NCBI GenBank assembly: GCA_009760855.2
Contig: WPIO01000020.1
Location: 6,112,001-6,176,000 of the forward strand
Direction of reading: 5' to 3'
From: Cristatella mucedo
Taxonomy: Eukaryota; Bryozoa; Phylactolaemata; Cristatellidae
DNA: 64,000 nucleotides
The position numbers were made by a program, and so were the translations under genes. This document shows, one piece after another, positions 30,601 through 43,221 of this stretch. Position 1 is the stretch's first letter, and each line of letters starts with the position of its first letter. The notes below the pieces were generated by a model. It searched no databases. It had not been told where the DNA came from and saw only the letters and a list, made by a program, of their open reading frames with translations.

Positions 30601-31638
30601 ACAGACTGAATGAAAGAGAACGGCTCCTCATTCGGCGAAGCTGCGGGTAAGCCGCGACAGCTCGCATTCCGGCAGGCTCGGGCCTAGGTAATCATCTAAA
30701 AAATAGAGTGTGCCGGGCTCCCTCAGAAGAAACGCCTCGATTTAGCACTCAAAGGTGCACTGCCAACCAAAAGGGCTCTCTGGCACATCTAAAACGCTCG
30801 TTAAGAAAAGTTCAAAACTCTGTAGTCCTCATTCGAATTCTGTACTTCGGGTGAGCCTGACGAACAGCAACTGTGGTCGTGATGCCGGAAGTCCCTTCAG
30901 TCCCTCGCGCGTGCGACGAGTCGCACACCCCCATTTTGAGAGCCTGGCGCTCCTTCATGGGCACCACTGTACAGGCCCGTCTAAACAGATGGCCTCTACA
31001 TACATGTCTTGATCAAAAATCACATGACATCTTAAGCCTATCTAAGAATCTGTAAAAAAAATGTGCATAGCACTCTCTGGGACCGATGCTGAGCGCGCGA
31101 GGTGTTTGAACCAAATTAGAGGTGCTTCGAGACGCGTCTAAAATAAAAGGTGGTTGCTACCTTCTTGACAAACACGTCGCAGATAAACGCCGAAGGATCG
31201 CCGCCAGACAAACTTCTACAGCCGCGTTCTGCGTCTGGTAGCCGTTATGTGAAAGCCTGCCAGGATCTAGCTTATTCCAGACTCCGCTTGGGAAAATGGC
31301 AACTAAGGCACGGTCAGTACAGCATTTGAGATCAATTGGAAGCACAGCTAGACGGTCGAAGTCAGATGAACAGGCAGTACCAAGGGCCTAGGGTCAAGCT
31401 TGTAACGCCCATGTGTCTATAGATACGCTATAAAAACCAAGCTACCATACCACTAGAAAAATAGTAGACGAAATCAATTTAATAATAATGGTATATCTCA
31501 AAATCGGGTCCTCTCTCACCAATTGCTAGCTTAGCCCGAGCTAATAGCGACGTACCGCACAGTCGCAGGATTCCATGTACTGCTACTAAATGGAGTAGCT
31601 GTGAGCGGAAACACATTCCGGATGCTATCTAATGCAGC
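27651..31638. other. Intergenic region between IAP and COQ4, no gene recognised
   Basis: From 28.4 kb on this is richer in CpG than most of the window. It includes a perfect hairpin CCACTACTG-ATTGA-CAGTAGTGG at 28540-28562, a (TG)n run near 29005-29050 followed by CATATATAAATG, and long minus-strand open stretches (30474-29977, 165 codons; 29865-29551) without known domains. Direct upstream sequence to 31639 should include the COQ4 promoter. Confidence 0.35.
30415..30545 (+). mobile_element. S2 SINE, partial
   Basis: GAAGCGCCTGAATAGGCACTAAGTTCTC-type tail (about 30490-30540) preceded by a GACCGAGGTCGTTGGGTC box-B-like region. Confidence 0.6.
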
Positions 31639-31756
31639 ATGTCTGTTCTAGGTGCTCTGCCAAAGTACCAATGCCGTCTGGCGACCGCGGCCAAAGCAAC
31701 CCGATGCGTTTCGCTCACAGGGATAGACCGTGCAAGGCGTTTTTGCTTATACACCG
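31639..31756 (+). CDS. COQ4: COQ4 exon 1: start codon and mitochondrial presequence
   Basis: ATG at 31639 opens 39 codons plus one base before donor G|GTGAGG. The peptide ([20 protein letters not shown] and on) has many R and K and only one D, as expected of an import signal. Other nearby ATGs (31622, 31632) are in other frames. Presequences are poorly conserved, so this exon rests on phase, position and composition. Confidence 0.72.
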
Positions 31757-34700
31757 GTGAGGCCCCGTCGTTCATTTTAATTCTCGCGTTCGCTGTCTCG
31801 TTCGAGCTCTTCCGGCTATGCCTCTCCCGCTGGGCTTCTGCGTCCGCCGAGCGTGAGCAGCTGGCCCACCGGTTGGTCGTTGGCTTATGTAGGTCTACTT
31901 ATTTCCTTTGCGACTTTTCTTTTGGGCGCTAGCTGGCGATCGTGTTCCAGTGGCTGCATCAAATAGCGGCGGAGCGACTGCCGGCGGCGAGTCCCCAGCG
32001 AAGCTGTATGCAACGCACATACCGAGCTCGGCATTTCAGAAAGCATTGCTCACCGTGCTGGCTGGCGCTGCCTCCTTGTGGGATCCCAGCCGCGACGGTA
32101 AGCGTCTTACTGGAGTATTCGAGCTGGGACGCCGACGCTCGTTGGGCGGCCCAGTTTCTAATGCAGCCCCCCCCCGTCGTCGGTTTTGGCCGCCCTCTGG
32201 TCAAATCTTGCTGGCACCTGTTGCACGTGCAGCGGCGCTCTCTTTGTGGCACCATTGTAAGCATGGATATGCATGCAGTCCGAGCCGTGTTGCGTGGTTT
32301 CGATGCAAACATTTTCGCTGCTTCTGTTCTAGACATGATATCAGCGATCGGTGAAGCATCAGGAGAGCGAGCCCTTAGGCAGCTTCATCGGCGAATGCTA
32401 GCGCATCCGACTGGCCAGCAGATCCTAAAGTAGGCGCTCGCTGGCTCACGGCTCGTGGTCTCGGCATGGGCTGCCAGCTCTAGCGAGCTTGGTTGACTGA
32501 TGCATTCAGCAAGGCAGAGGGGGGGGGGGGCTTTGTTTTTTGCACAGGCCACAGAAGTGTGCTTGAGAGCTGACGTCTTTGCATCATGGCAACGACGCTT
32601 CCCGTTTGCTTTCATCACCGACCAACATAAAGCCTCGGTATCCACAGACAGCTGCGGTCTGTTGGCATGCTTGATACCACACCACCTAGCTATAGTGGCA
32701 GCCAGGCTAGCAATGCCTTAGCTCCCTTGTGTGGAGCTAATGGCAATACTGGAGCAGTAAATGGCTTCCATCTCTCCCCCCCCCGTAGCCAACATACATT
32801 AGATAGTGAACATGGGCTTTAGTAGCATTTGACCTCCTGCTCACTCTATAGATAGCTGAGGCTGTTTGCATTCTGCAAATAGTGTTTAGTGTCTGTGTAT
32901 AGCCCAACTGTCGTTGTCAGTGAGCAAATGTGCTGAGCCAAAGAAGGATTTGTTGTCGCGGCCCTAATAAGCATCAGTCCTGTCACTTTTTGCCTAGCAA
33001 GCATAGTTTGCGATTGGTTTTGGATTGCACACTTTTTGTTTGGTTTTTGTACTTTTCGTGTGGCAGCAGAGAGCAGTGCAGTGAGTTGTACTTATTCTTC
33101 TGCGGACTGTTTGCCCCCCCCCCCCCCCCCGGCACGACCCTGCACTGCTGCCTGTTTAGGAGGATACTGAGGTTGACTATCGGAGTGCAAGGCGATGTAG
33201 TGTAAGCTAGAAGCAGCAGATGGAGGCTTCGGGGGCAGAAGGAGCAAGGTCAGAGCAGGTACTCATGCCGAAAAGAACGAACAGAAGAGAAGCTGGTGGA
33301 GGAAGCCCTGCTGTGCTGTAGGTGTAGCAGCATTTGCATAAGAGACTGTCAAGCAGCTGCTCTGTTTGGCACTTGCATGGCTGGCATAGGAATCTGCCTG
33401 ATTGCTAGCAAGACGTATGCCGAAAAGAGAGCCCGTTTGTGGGTTTAAATTTGAGGTCCCGAGATGGTTTGGTTCCTCTGAGCCCTAGCCTGGATTTCCA
33501 GGGGTGCGTTGGGAGTGAGAACAGATGTGATCGTGATTTGAGGTTTGACCGGAGGTCAGTCCTGGCTCTCTTTAGTAGCTTGTGCCTGGGAAATAGTAAG
33601 GATAATCATTTTTATGATGTGCTTGCATAGCACCCTAGCGCACTGCTGAAATCTCATTCTAGGCACTTGGCATAGCACGGAAGATAAGCAGAATCTTCTG
33701 TCGAGTGTTACTGGCACGGCTAATTGCAGCGCGAATAAGCATATGGAGGACGATTCCCCTTGACAAAACAAACGCTGCGAGGAATCTGGTGGGTTTTTAA
33801 CTTGGCTTTTTATGTTGTCCTGTCGGGCAATGCCAAAATGTTTGGTAACTTCAATCGCCTTAGTGTGTCGGACTTGAAGGTAGGGTCTCAGCAAGGTGGT
33901 TTGTAAAAAAAATATAATTGCAGCATCTACAAATAAGGAAGCAAGTTCTAACATGGCGTGGTTTGCATTTGGACATGAGTACTGTCTGCCTTGCCACTCG
34001 AGGCTCGGTGCTGCATTATGGCATCCTAGTCTTGCTAACTCATCTGTAAACCGTATTGCTTGATGACCCTCCTTAGCTTTAAGGCTCATTCAAGGCACTG
34101 CTCTGCAGGGAATGCCTTTTGCTTGTCTCAATGTATTCAAGTGTTTTCAAAACCCAGTTACATTCCGTGTTGCTAATAATAATAATAATAATAATAATAA
34201 AGCACTTGATACAGCGCCATCAGAGAACTCAGCCTCTTTCTAGGTGCTTTACATTTGCTGCAAAGGGAAATGCAATTGAATGGTGAGTAATATCATGTTT
34301 AATAAACAACATGAATAACATGGTTAGGGGTGACATGCACAGGGTCAGCATGCAAATGTGGTTAGTGGCAGCATGCACAGTGTCAGCACGCATAAGCACA
34401 TCAAGGACGAATCACAGGGACCCACTAAATGCTAGTCTCCTAGTCTCCCCTAGAGCAAGCGCAGACTGTTTTCCTCGTTTGCCATGCACTGGCTCTCTGG
34501 CCCTTTCGCACATTCCTTGCACCGTGCTATGGTGAACCAGGTGGCTGGCGCTGAAATCGGTTCAATTTGCTGCAGGGATAAACCGGTAATATCAACCAGT
34601 ACGACCGACTTGGCTTACCTGCAGTCGCTCCCTGAGGAGTCTTTCGGGAAGGCATATTGGAGGTTTCTGAACAAGAACGTGAGTGCGCAGCATTCAGCAA

Positions 34701-37700
34701 GTCCGCGGCCAGCCGCAGCCGGCTCGGCGGCGGCTCCTCCCCAGGCAGCCAGTGCTGCCGCCTATCCAGACAGGAAGGCAACACCGGGACCAGACTTGCG
34801 CTCTTGACTCAGCCGGTTAGCATCGGCACATCGGCCGCCGGGCTGGGAAAGACGATTGTAGTGCTGCCTGCGACGGCAGCCGCTGGCGCTCCGGACGTGC
34901 ACGCTGCCAAGAAGGTCAAGCTTACTATTTGAAAGTGCCCGGTCCCGGTTCTGCTGTGGCTAGCTGTCACGCCGCTCGGGTGTTGTAGCCGCAAGGCCTC
35001 GGCTGGCCACGACCAATAATGTGCTGGACGTCGCGCTTCTCAGCACGCTGGGTCATTGGGCGAGCAGTGTTGCTGACACAGTGCTGACAGTCAGCCACAG
35101 TGCTGAGCCTTGCCACCTCATCCAGTTCCTTGCATCAGCGTGTGCATGCTTGGCCTGATGTCGGGGATCGGTGCTGCTTAGTTAGCACCGTGGCACGAAG
35201 ATGTCGTCTAGCCGACTTCCAAGTGCCAATGACTCCTTTGACTGTTTTCAGGGTTTTGATCCGGATGCTCGCAGATCCGTCACTTTTGTCGACGATGCAG
35301 AGCTTGCATATGTGATGCTTCGATACAGGCAGATACATGACTTGATGCACACGATTTTAGGTAAGGCTGACTTTTTATGTAACTGTGTATTGCCGTTGTA
35401 AGACCACGGTGCCATTTGATTAGGCTCATTGTGTTTGTTGCTTTAACATGCCTGATCCACTTAGTATTGTATGTGTTCATCTATTTCCACACAAGTCGTC
35501 TGTTCTGTACTGCACATGCTATCGTAGATGTATCTCCGTCAGTAACTCCACAAAGTCATAAAGACCATGTGGGTGTTACACAGGAGAGTTTTGTATAGCG
35601 CACTCACAGCCTAAGCGGCTTTTGGTACGCATTCGGTAGCCAACAGATTTCGTCTCACGCAACAAAGAGAAAGTGGGAAGCATAGCAGAGTCAGGAGAGC
35701 AGTTGAGGTAGTGAGTAGCATAGAAGTAGCAGTTCAGGACCGCTGAAAAAGATGTGCCATAGTCGACAGTTGGAGAGTAGTTGTCGTTGCTTAAGAATTG
35801 TGGAAGCCAGTTCCACAGTCTAGGACTTGATGGCACACTAGGTAAGGCGGGTGCTTTCACGACCTCGGTCCCGAGGTCGTGGGTTTGATTCCTGCGGTGG
35901 GCGATTCTGTATCGCCACTGCAAGCGGTGGTGATAGCCGTAAAGGCCCTTCTGTCGCTATACGAAAAGAGGCTGTTTAATCAGCTAAGATTTATTTATTT
36001 ATTTAGGACTTGCAGAGCTAAAGCTTCTGTCGCCAACTGTCTTTAAGCGGAGGAATGGGACAGCTAATTTATTGTCCACTCAGGACCTGAGGGCGCGAAC
36101 AGGCTGAAACTGATGCAGCAGTTCAGCTAGGTATGAAGGAGCCAAGCCGTGGTGGGCCTTGTGGGTCAGCGTAAGAACTTAGCTCTGTATCCTTTGCTCA
36201 ACCGGCAAACATCCTAGCTCTTTCAGCAGAGGTGACACGTACTCAAACCGCTGGGACTTGAAGACCAGCCTTGCAGCCATATTCAGAGTCAGCTGTAGTG
36301 GCATAATAGCTTTCTTTGGCAGCCCAGCTAAAAGGGAATTACAGTAATCAAGCCGAGACAGAAGTAAAGAGCTAGTTAAATTTTTTACAAGCCACTGTAG
36401 GAGACAACTTCTAATCTTGGATAGGGATCGGGTGTGATGGCTAGCTGTAGAGGCAGTCTTTTGAATGAAGCTTTTGAAATTGAGGCAGCGGTCGAACACG
36501 ACACCTAGATTACGTGCACGTGGTGAAGGTCGCACAATAGCATCACCTATTAGAACAGCAAAGTCTTTTAATCCAGCCACATGCTTAGGGTGTCCTATGA
36601 GCAGCAGTTCGCTTTTATCGTCATTTAATTTCAGGAAGTTTTACGACATCCAGGATCGAATATCGGTAAGGCAAGCATTCAGTTTCTCAGTCGCTGCAGC
36701 AGATTCCGACGGTTTAAATGACAAATACAACTTAGTATCGTCAGCATAGAAGTGATATCCTACTCCATGGGCCTTAATCACTTTTCCCAGAGGTTGTGTA
36801 TAAATGGAGAACAGCAAGGGACCGAGTACAGACCCTTGAGGGACTCAACAAGTGACCCTTCTCATGTCTGAGACCTGACCCCCACACGACACGGATTGAA
36901 CACGATCAGACAAGTATGATTTAAACCACGCCAGTGCTTCGTCTGCCAGACCGATCGTTGTTCTCAATCGTTCAAGCAGAACTTCGTGATCAATGGTGTC
37001 GAAGGCAGCAGACAGATCAAGCAGAGCTAGGGCAGTGACATTCCCGTCGTCGTTGCCACGTAGAATGTCATTGTTAACACGGAGGAGAGCAGTTTCAGTA
37101 GAGTGCTGCCTCTTGAACCCTGATTGAAATGTTTCTGACATTCCATTATTTTCAATATGTTCAACTAGCTGCTTAGCAACAATTTTTTCAAGAATCTTTG
37201 ATAAGAACGGAAGGGAAACTGGACGATAGTTTGCTAGGACCTCTGTGTCTAATCCAGGCTTTTTAAGAATAGGTCTAACGATTGCCGATTTGAAGGACTT
37301 GGGGACGACCCCTTTTCCCAAAGAAGCATTACAAATCTTGTTTATGGTAGGGCTAAGGTGGTCTGCAAGTGAAGACCACAGAGATGAAGGTATAGAGTCT
37401 TCAGGAGATGAGCTCTTTTTGCTAGACCTTATTAAGGCAGCCACATCATAGGCAGAAACATCGGAGAACCTTTTAAGATAGGTCACAGGTTGAGGAACGG
37501 CGATTGCTTTTGTCGGAGGGGGCTTAATGGAGGCACGAATGTGCACAAATTTTTTCAGTAAAGAAGGCTGAAAACTTTTCGGCTGAGCCCTTAATATCTG
37601 GGGAGTCAGACCTCACAGCATTGGCAAGTAAGTGGTTTACTGTCTCATAAATCTGTTGACCATTACCTGTGCTTACTGAGTTGTGATTCAAATTTTCTGG

Positions 37701-40700
37701 GTAGCGTGTGTCCTGAAAGTTTTACTTTGCTATTGCGACTGCAGTAGGGCTGTTTTTCAGTACTCGTAGATCATTTGTTGCTTCGGTCCGAGTGGTCCTA
37801 CCAATCACACTATGAAACTCTGCTGTTTTTAGCTTTTGTATAGGGCCTAGCTTTCTTGCTCAAAGTCCACTGCGAGTAACCCAATGGCTGCATGAGGGCG
37901 AAATCTGTATCTAGCCCATCTGCACAACTCAACCACTGCCATGCCTTCAATGTGCCCACCACAGCCTAGCACAGGCTAACGTTACTATGTTTCCTCCGGT
38001 TGTTTGCTGCAAGGCACTTGAGGCGTACCTCTACAGCCTTTAGACAGATATATAGCTTTGTGGCTTACCATATTAAATGGTACCCTATATTTCTGGAGGT
38101 CTTACTCGATCTCTGATGGCTGATGGCTCTATTCAGGCCTACTGCTAAAGACTTCAGTTCGACTGGACTCCAGTCCGTAGTGTGCCCGGCTAACTCTTCT
38201 CAAGCGTGCCCCCCCCCAGCTCGTAGTGAAATGGCACCAGGCCAACTCAGTCAGATTATGACCGTTATTAATTATTTGTGGCATCTGAATTATAATGGCT
38301 TTGAACCGATTATGCTATACTTTATGGCCAATGTAGTATAAATGCTGCTGCCATGTATTAGACAGTTAGTTATGCTCCGTGAGTTTGCCTTAGCAATTGA
38401 AATACATTGTGCTCTAGGCCATTGAGCCCTACGATAGCTGCTGCATGCCATGATCCAACTGGAACAAACTTAATTGCCTTAGTTCCATATACCAATGTAT
38501 AGTAACTAAGCTCCCAGCTCCCTCGCATCTCAAAAGAACCATTTTATTTCAACTCTGGTCTGTAGTAGGCTTTGGTATCGTACATGTGTACACCTGTGAG
38601 CCGTTGGATTTAGTCCGTAGTGGTACCTGTTGGAGACTTGTTCGCGACTTATCTAATTTCCTACAGCTTATTGCTATATTAGCCAGTGATGCTGATTAGC
38701 TCACTTAAATAAAGAGCTCGTGAATTCTGGCTGTGCATAGTATTAAGTGCTGGTGTACAGAAAATAAGGCCGATTAAACTAGTGCACCATTGATGAGCTG
38801 AATTTTTGCTTTAGTTTGGTTTTACCATTATATTTAGATTGCATTCTTTTGATCTTGTTTTTCAGATAGGCCAGTTTTAGTTGTCTTCTGTTGACCCATC
38901 CCTCGTCAAATGCTGCCAATGCAATTGCAATGCAATATAGTGTTTCTCTGTGTGTAACTCCACAAAGATCAAGTGGCTGTTATGAAGGAGAGTTTTCTAT
39001 AGCTCACTCCAAGCCTAAGCAGCAGTCGGTATGCATGTGGTAACCAAGAGAAGACCATCTCGAAAAACAAATAACAAGTGAGAAGCATAGCTGAATCAGG
39101 AGGCTGGAAAGGATTCACTGCCATCGGCGGCAGGAGAGTTGACATTCTTGCATTGGAATTAATGAAGTGAATTGCATAGTCGAAGATGTGCATACCAAAG
39201 AATCTGTCGCCAGCTGTCTGTAAGCTGAGGAATAGAACACTTCATTTATAGTCCATAGCGGACCCGATGGCACGAGTAGGCTGAAGCTAGTACAATACAG
39301 CTGAAGCTGCTGCCGAGTCATGGGCCGCACACAAGTGGCCAACTGTGAAGAGGGTGGAAATTCAGGCCAATATAATGGGGCGGCATGCAAAGCGCCCTCC
39401 TTTGGCAGCCTTTGCTGCTCTGTAAGATTCCAGAGCGTGGAATCTCGATGGGTATGCCCAAGCACCTTTGTGGTACCTGACTACTAGGGCATCTAAGCAG
39501 TTTAACCATTTGAATAGGAGAGACTGACAAGCTAACTTGTAGACTGCTTAGGTTGATTAGGGCAGAAATTCAATCCCTGGCGACAGCTATAAACTGCCAG
39601 AAGCAAGAGCATTAGTATTTAACCTGAATATGCACAAAACTGTGTAAGCGGCTTGGCAGTGTGGTGTTGCTTGAACCCTGCTTTTTGGCTCATCGGTGCC
39701 TAGATGATTTCTTGACCATTCTGGTGCTTAGCTGTTAGTTTTTCATCACTCATCATTTCCTGATCATGTTGCCTTGCATGCTGCTTGCTGACAGGAGGAA
39801 TCCCAAGCCTGGCCTAGGCTAGCTTTGTTTGTCTCTACCCTTGCTGCCACAAGGGGGTTACTAGTGGATGCTGATCTCAATTGACAGGTCATTAAGGTAT
39901 TCTATGACAAGTAGTGGTCAAGCTGTTGCTTTATTCTGCAGCCACACACCATCTGAGCAATGAATGGAAGTATCTTAAGTCTGCTGATTCAGTATCTAAA
40001 GCTCTCAGAAATAGCTTTATGAGCCCTAGCTTGATTATAGAGGGGACATCGACACCTTCCCAGAGTCTGTCAGTGGCTTCCAACTAATGTTGTTCTTCCC
40101 TACAGAGAACTAGGTTCCATGTGCCTAGTTCCTTTTTTGATAATAATAATAATAATAATGATAATAATAGCAATAATACCAATGTGTAGTGCCTCCAGAG
40201 AACCTGATCTCTTTCTGCGCACTTAATGTACGCTGCAGAGGAAGCATGATCAAATGATTAGTGGTAAAATACACACTGTCAAAAACCATAACATAATCGG
40301 GTTTATAGGCACAGTATCAACATATACAATATGGTTGGTGGTTGCAAGCACAGTGTCTGTACGCATAGGCACACAACTGACGAATTGCAAGGACCTACCA
40401 AATGCTTTGATAAGCCGGTGCGTTTTAAGCTTCTTTTTTAATGTTGTCAAATCAGGGGATGTCGTGACATCAGTCGGGAGTGGAGTGGGTTCCAGGCTTT
40501 GGAGGCCTGCGAACCAAGGGCAGATTATCCTAAGGATTTGAGACTCGTAGAAGATATAGCTTAACGATCTGAGTCCAAAGAGCTGGTAGTACGATGTCTA
40601 ACAAAGTGGGGGAGTATTCCTGATAGGTCGGCAGGAGACAGAGAATGAAGAGACCTGAAAGTGAATGCCTAGTCCTTGAAGTTGATGCTCTACCTGACTG

Positions 40701-43166
40701 GTAGCCCATACATGCTGGCGAGAAGTAGTGTGATGTGGCAGCTGCAATGCTTACAACAGACAAGCCTAGCTGCAGAATTTTGCACCAACTGTAATTGCCT
40801 GATTGCACACGCCAGTAGACCAGAGAGGAGTGAGTGACAGGATGTCACAAATGGGTTAACCAATTTGGAGGTAGGGTCTCTGTCTAAGCATGCCCAAATT
40901 TTAGCAATGTTATATAGCTTAAAGTAGGCAGACTTGACTGAGGTGCTGATGCGGCTGTCTAATGAAAGGTTCCTTTGGAACAGGGCACCTAGATTCATGC
41001 AGATGCAACAGGAGATAAACTGACAGAGCCGATTTTGATTTATGCTTTCCAATTTCCGAGTAACACGGACTATTCATTCGATCATATGTCCTTTGCAGCA
41101 AATGTAAAGTGCCTAGAAAGAGATTGGGATCTCTGTGAGTGCTACAATAAATGCATTTATTATAACTAGTAAGTTCATTTTATCGTCATTCAATGTAAGC
41201 AAGTTTGCTGCCATCTATGTGTGGATGTCATCAATGCCTTTAACATGGGAGTTTACAGAATTCGAAGTACTGGAGAGCTGGTAGGGATCGAAGCAAATGT
41301 GCAACTGAGTGTCGTGTGCATAGAAGTCAAAGTCTAGATTGTGCTCGGCAATTAATCGGCAAGAAGGAGAGTATACACTATGAAAAGAAGCAGATCAAGC
41401 ACAGAGTACTGATGTACCCATACTTATGTGGTCCTTGGATAAAGTTTGTTCGTTCATATCAATACTATGGAGTCTCCCACTTCGATCGGATCTGAACCAG
41501 TGCAGTACTGTGCCAGTGATAGCCAGGCGAGATGACAGAAGGCACTCAAGAAGGACTTGAGGATCAATGGTGTCAAACTCTGCGGAAAGGTCACGCGAAA
41601 CAAGGGTAGAGGCTTTACCTAAGTCTGCATTCCTGAGGTCGTTATACACTCGAAGCATATAATAAGAGAATATAAGTAATATCAATAATAGTAGTGGAGT
41701 GCTAATGCAAGTTTGTTTTTATAGCCTCTTAAGAGAACTGACTCCCCGTGCTTTATAACTAGCTAAAAAATAATCAGTACCCGAGGACAGGTTTAGTGTC
41801 ATAGACGATGTCAAGCCTGCAGAAGCAAGCATCCTGCTTTGGCTCGCATGCTTAAGTCAATATTTAGGCATCCATGGCCACAGTTAGTAAAACCTATGGG
41901 AAGTAATATGCAGTGTGTTATGCACAGGTAAGCACCCAAAGTACACCGAAGTAAAAACGAGGACACGTTCAGTTGGGCTAAGGGAAAGTTGCTTGTAACA
42001 AATGCGTTTAAAGCTAAGACTAGTTGGATACCAGCTGTGGTATTGAGTTCCAGACTTTCCATGCGTGCATGGTCATTGCAGGTTTTACATTTGAAAGATT
42101 ACACTTTTAATCATGGGATGCTGAGATGACTAAATGCTGAGGAGCAGGTGGTGCGAAAACAAGCTGGTGGAGCAAGGAGGTTAAATGCAACACTGAGGAT
42201 CTTGAAATCGATTCGATTCTTGGTTAGCTCAGAGAGAGGTGGTGTGATCTAGCAGCTATGCCATAAAGGACAAACCAGACACCTCACTTTGTTTTGCACC
42301 AGTTGCATACAATTAAAGACACACTCATCTGTGTCAGAAATGCATGCACTACTTTTTATTTAGGCAGGTCCTGATTTGTGTATTATTCCCTGACTGAAAG
42401 TCAACTTAAGTCAAGTTTTTGTGGAGTAGTAGCTATTTTTAAAATGTGTTGGCATAACGCATTGGGGAAATGTACTTTTTACCCTTGGAGAGAAAAGAAG
42501 TTTAAACATGTCTCGCCTAGTGTCAATAGTGTAATGGGCCAGGCTGCACAAGTTGATTGAGTATAAGTTTGCTTGCAAGTGTAGCTTAGTGAGCCGTGAT
42601 GGCACACTAGGTAAGGCGGTTGCTTTCACGACCTCGGTCCCGAGGTCGTGGGTTCGATTCCTGCAGTAGGCGATTCTTTATCGCCACTGCAAGCGGTGGT
42701 GATAGCCGTAAAGGCTCTTCTGTCGCTATACAAAAAGAGGCTGTTTAATCTGCTAGGATTTTTCAAACTGTGTGAGCATTCGTTTGTGAGTGCTAGCATT
42801 CTGCTTGCCTGACATAGCTCGGTGTTGCCAGGCTCTCTTTGCGGCTGCTGTGGGGAGGTGCTATCGTAAAGGGTGTTGGGTCTCAGTATAATGATTAAAG
42901 GATCAACTGCATTTTAAAGCAGTGGTCCTGTTCATTGACTGAAGTTCAGTGCATGACAGGTAAAAAAGATATAATGCATTTGTATAGCACCCTGAGAGAA
43001 CTTAGTTTTGAGCGCCTCTCATCTCGCCTGGGCATCGTTGCACTACATTGCAATGGTTCAGGTCCTATCTTACTCGAGCCCCTAGGCATATGTGAAGCGC
43101 CTGAATAGAGATTAAGTTCTCTTGGGGCGCTATATAAATGAATTATATATATATATATAGATATAT

Positions 43167-43221
<55 letters not shown>

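Noticed and set aside
36179-37546. LINE-B reverse transcriptase as a functional host gene
   Set aside because: A stop codon interrupts the GVPQG motif, the 5' endonuclease region is missing, and a SINE splits the 3'UTR; it is a dead element copy.
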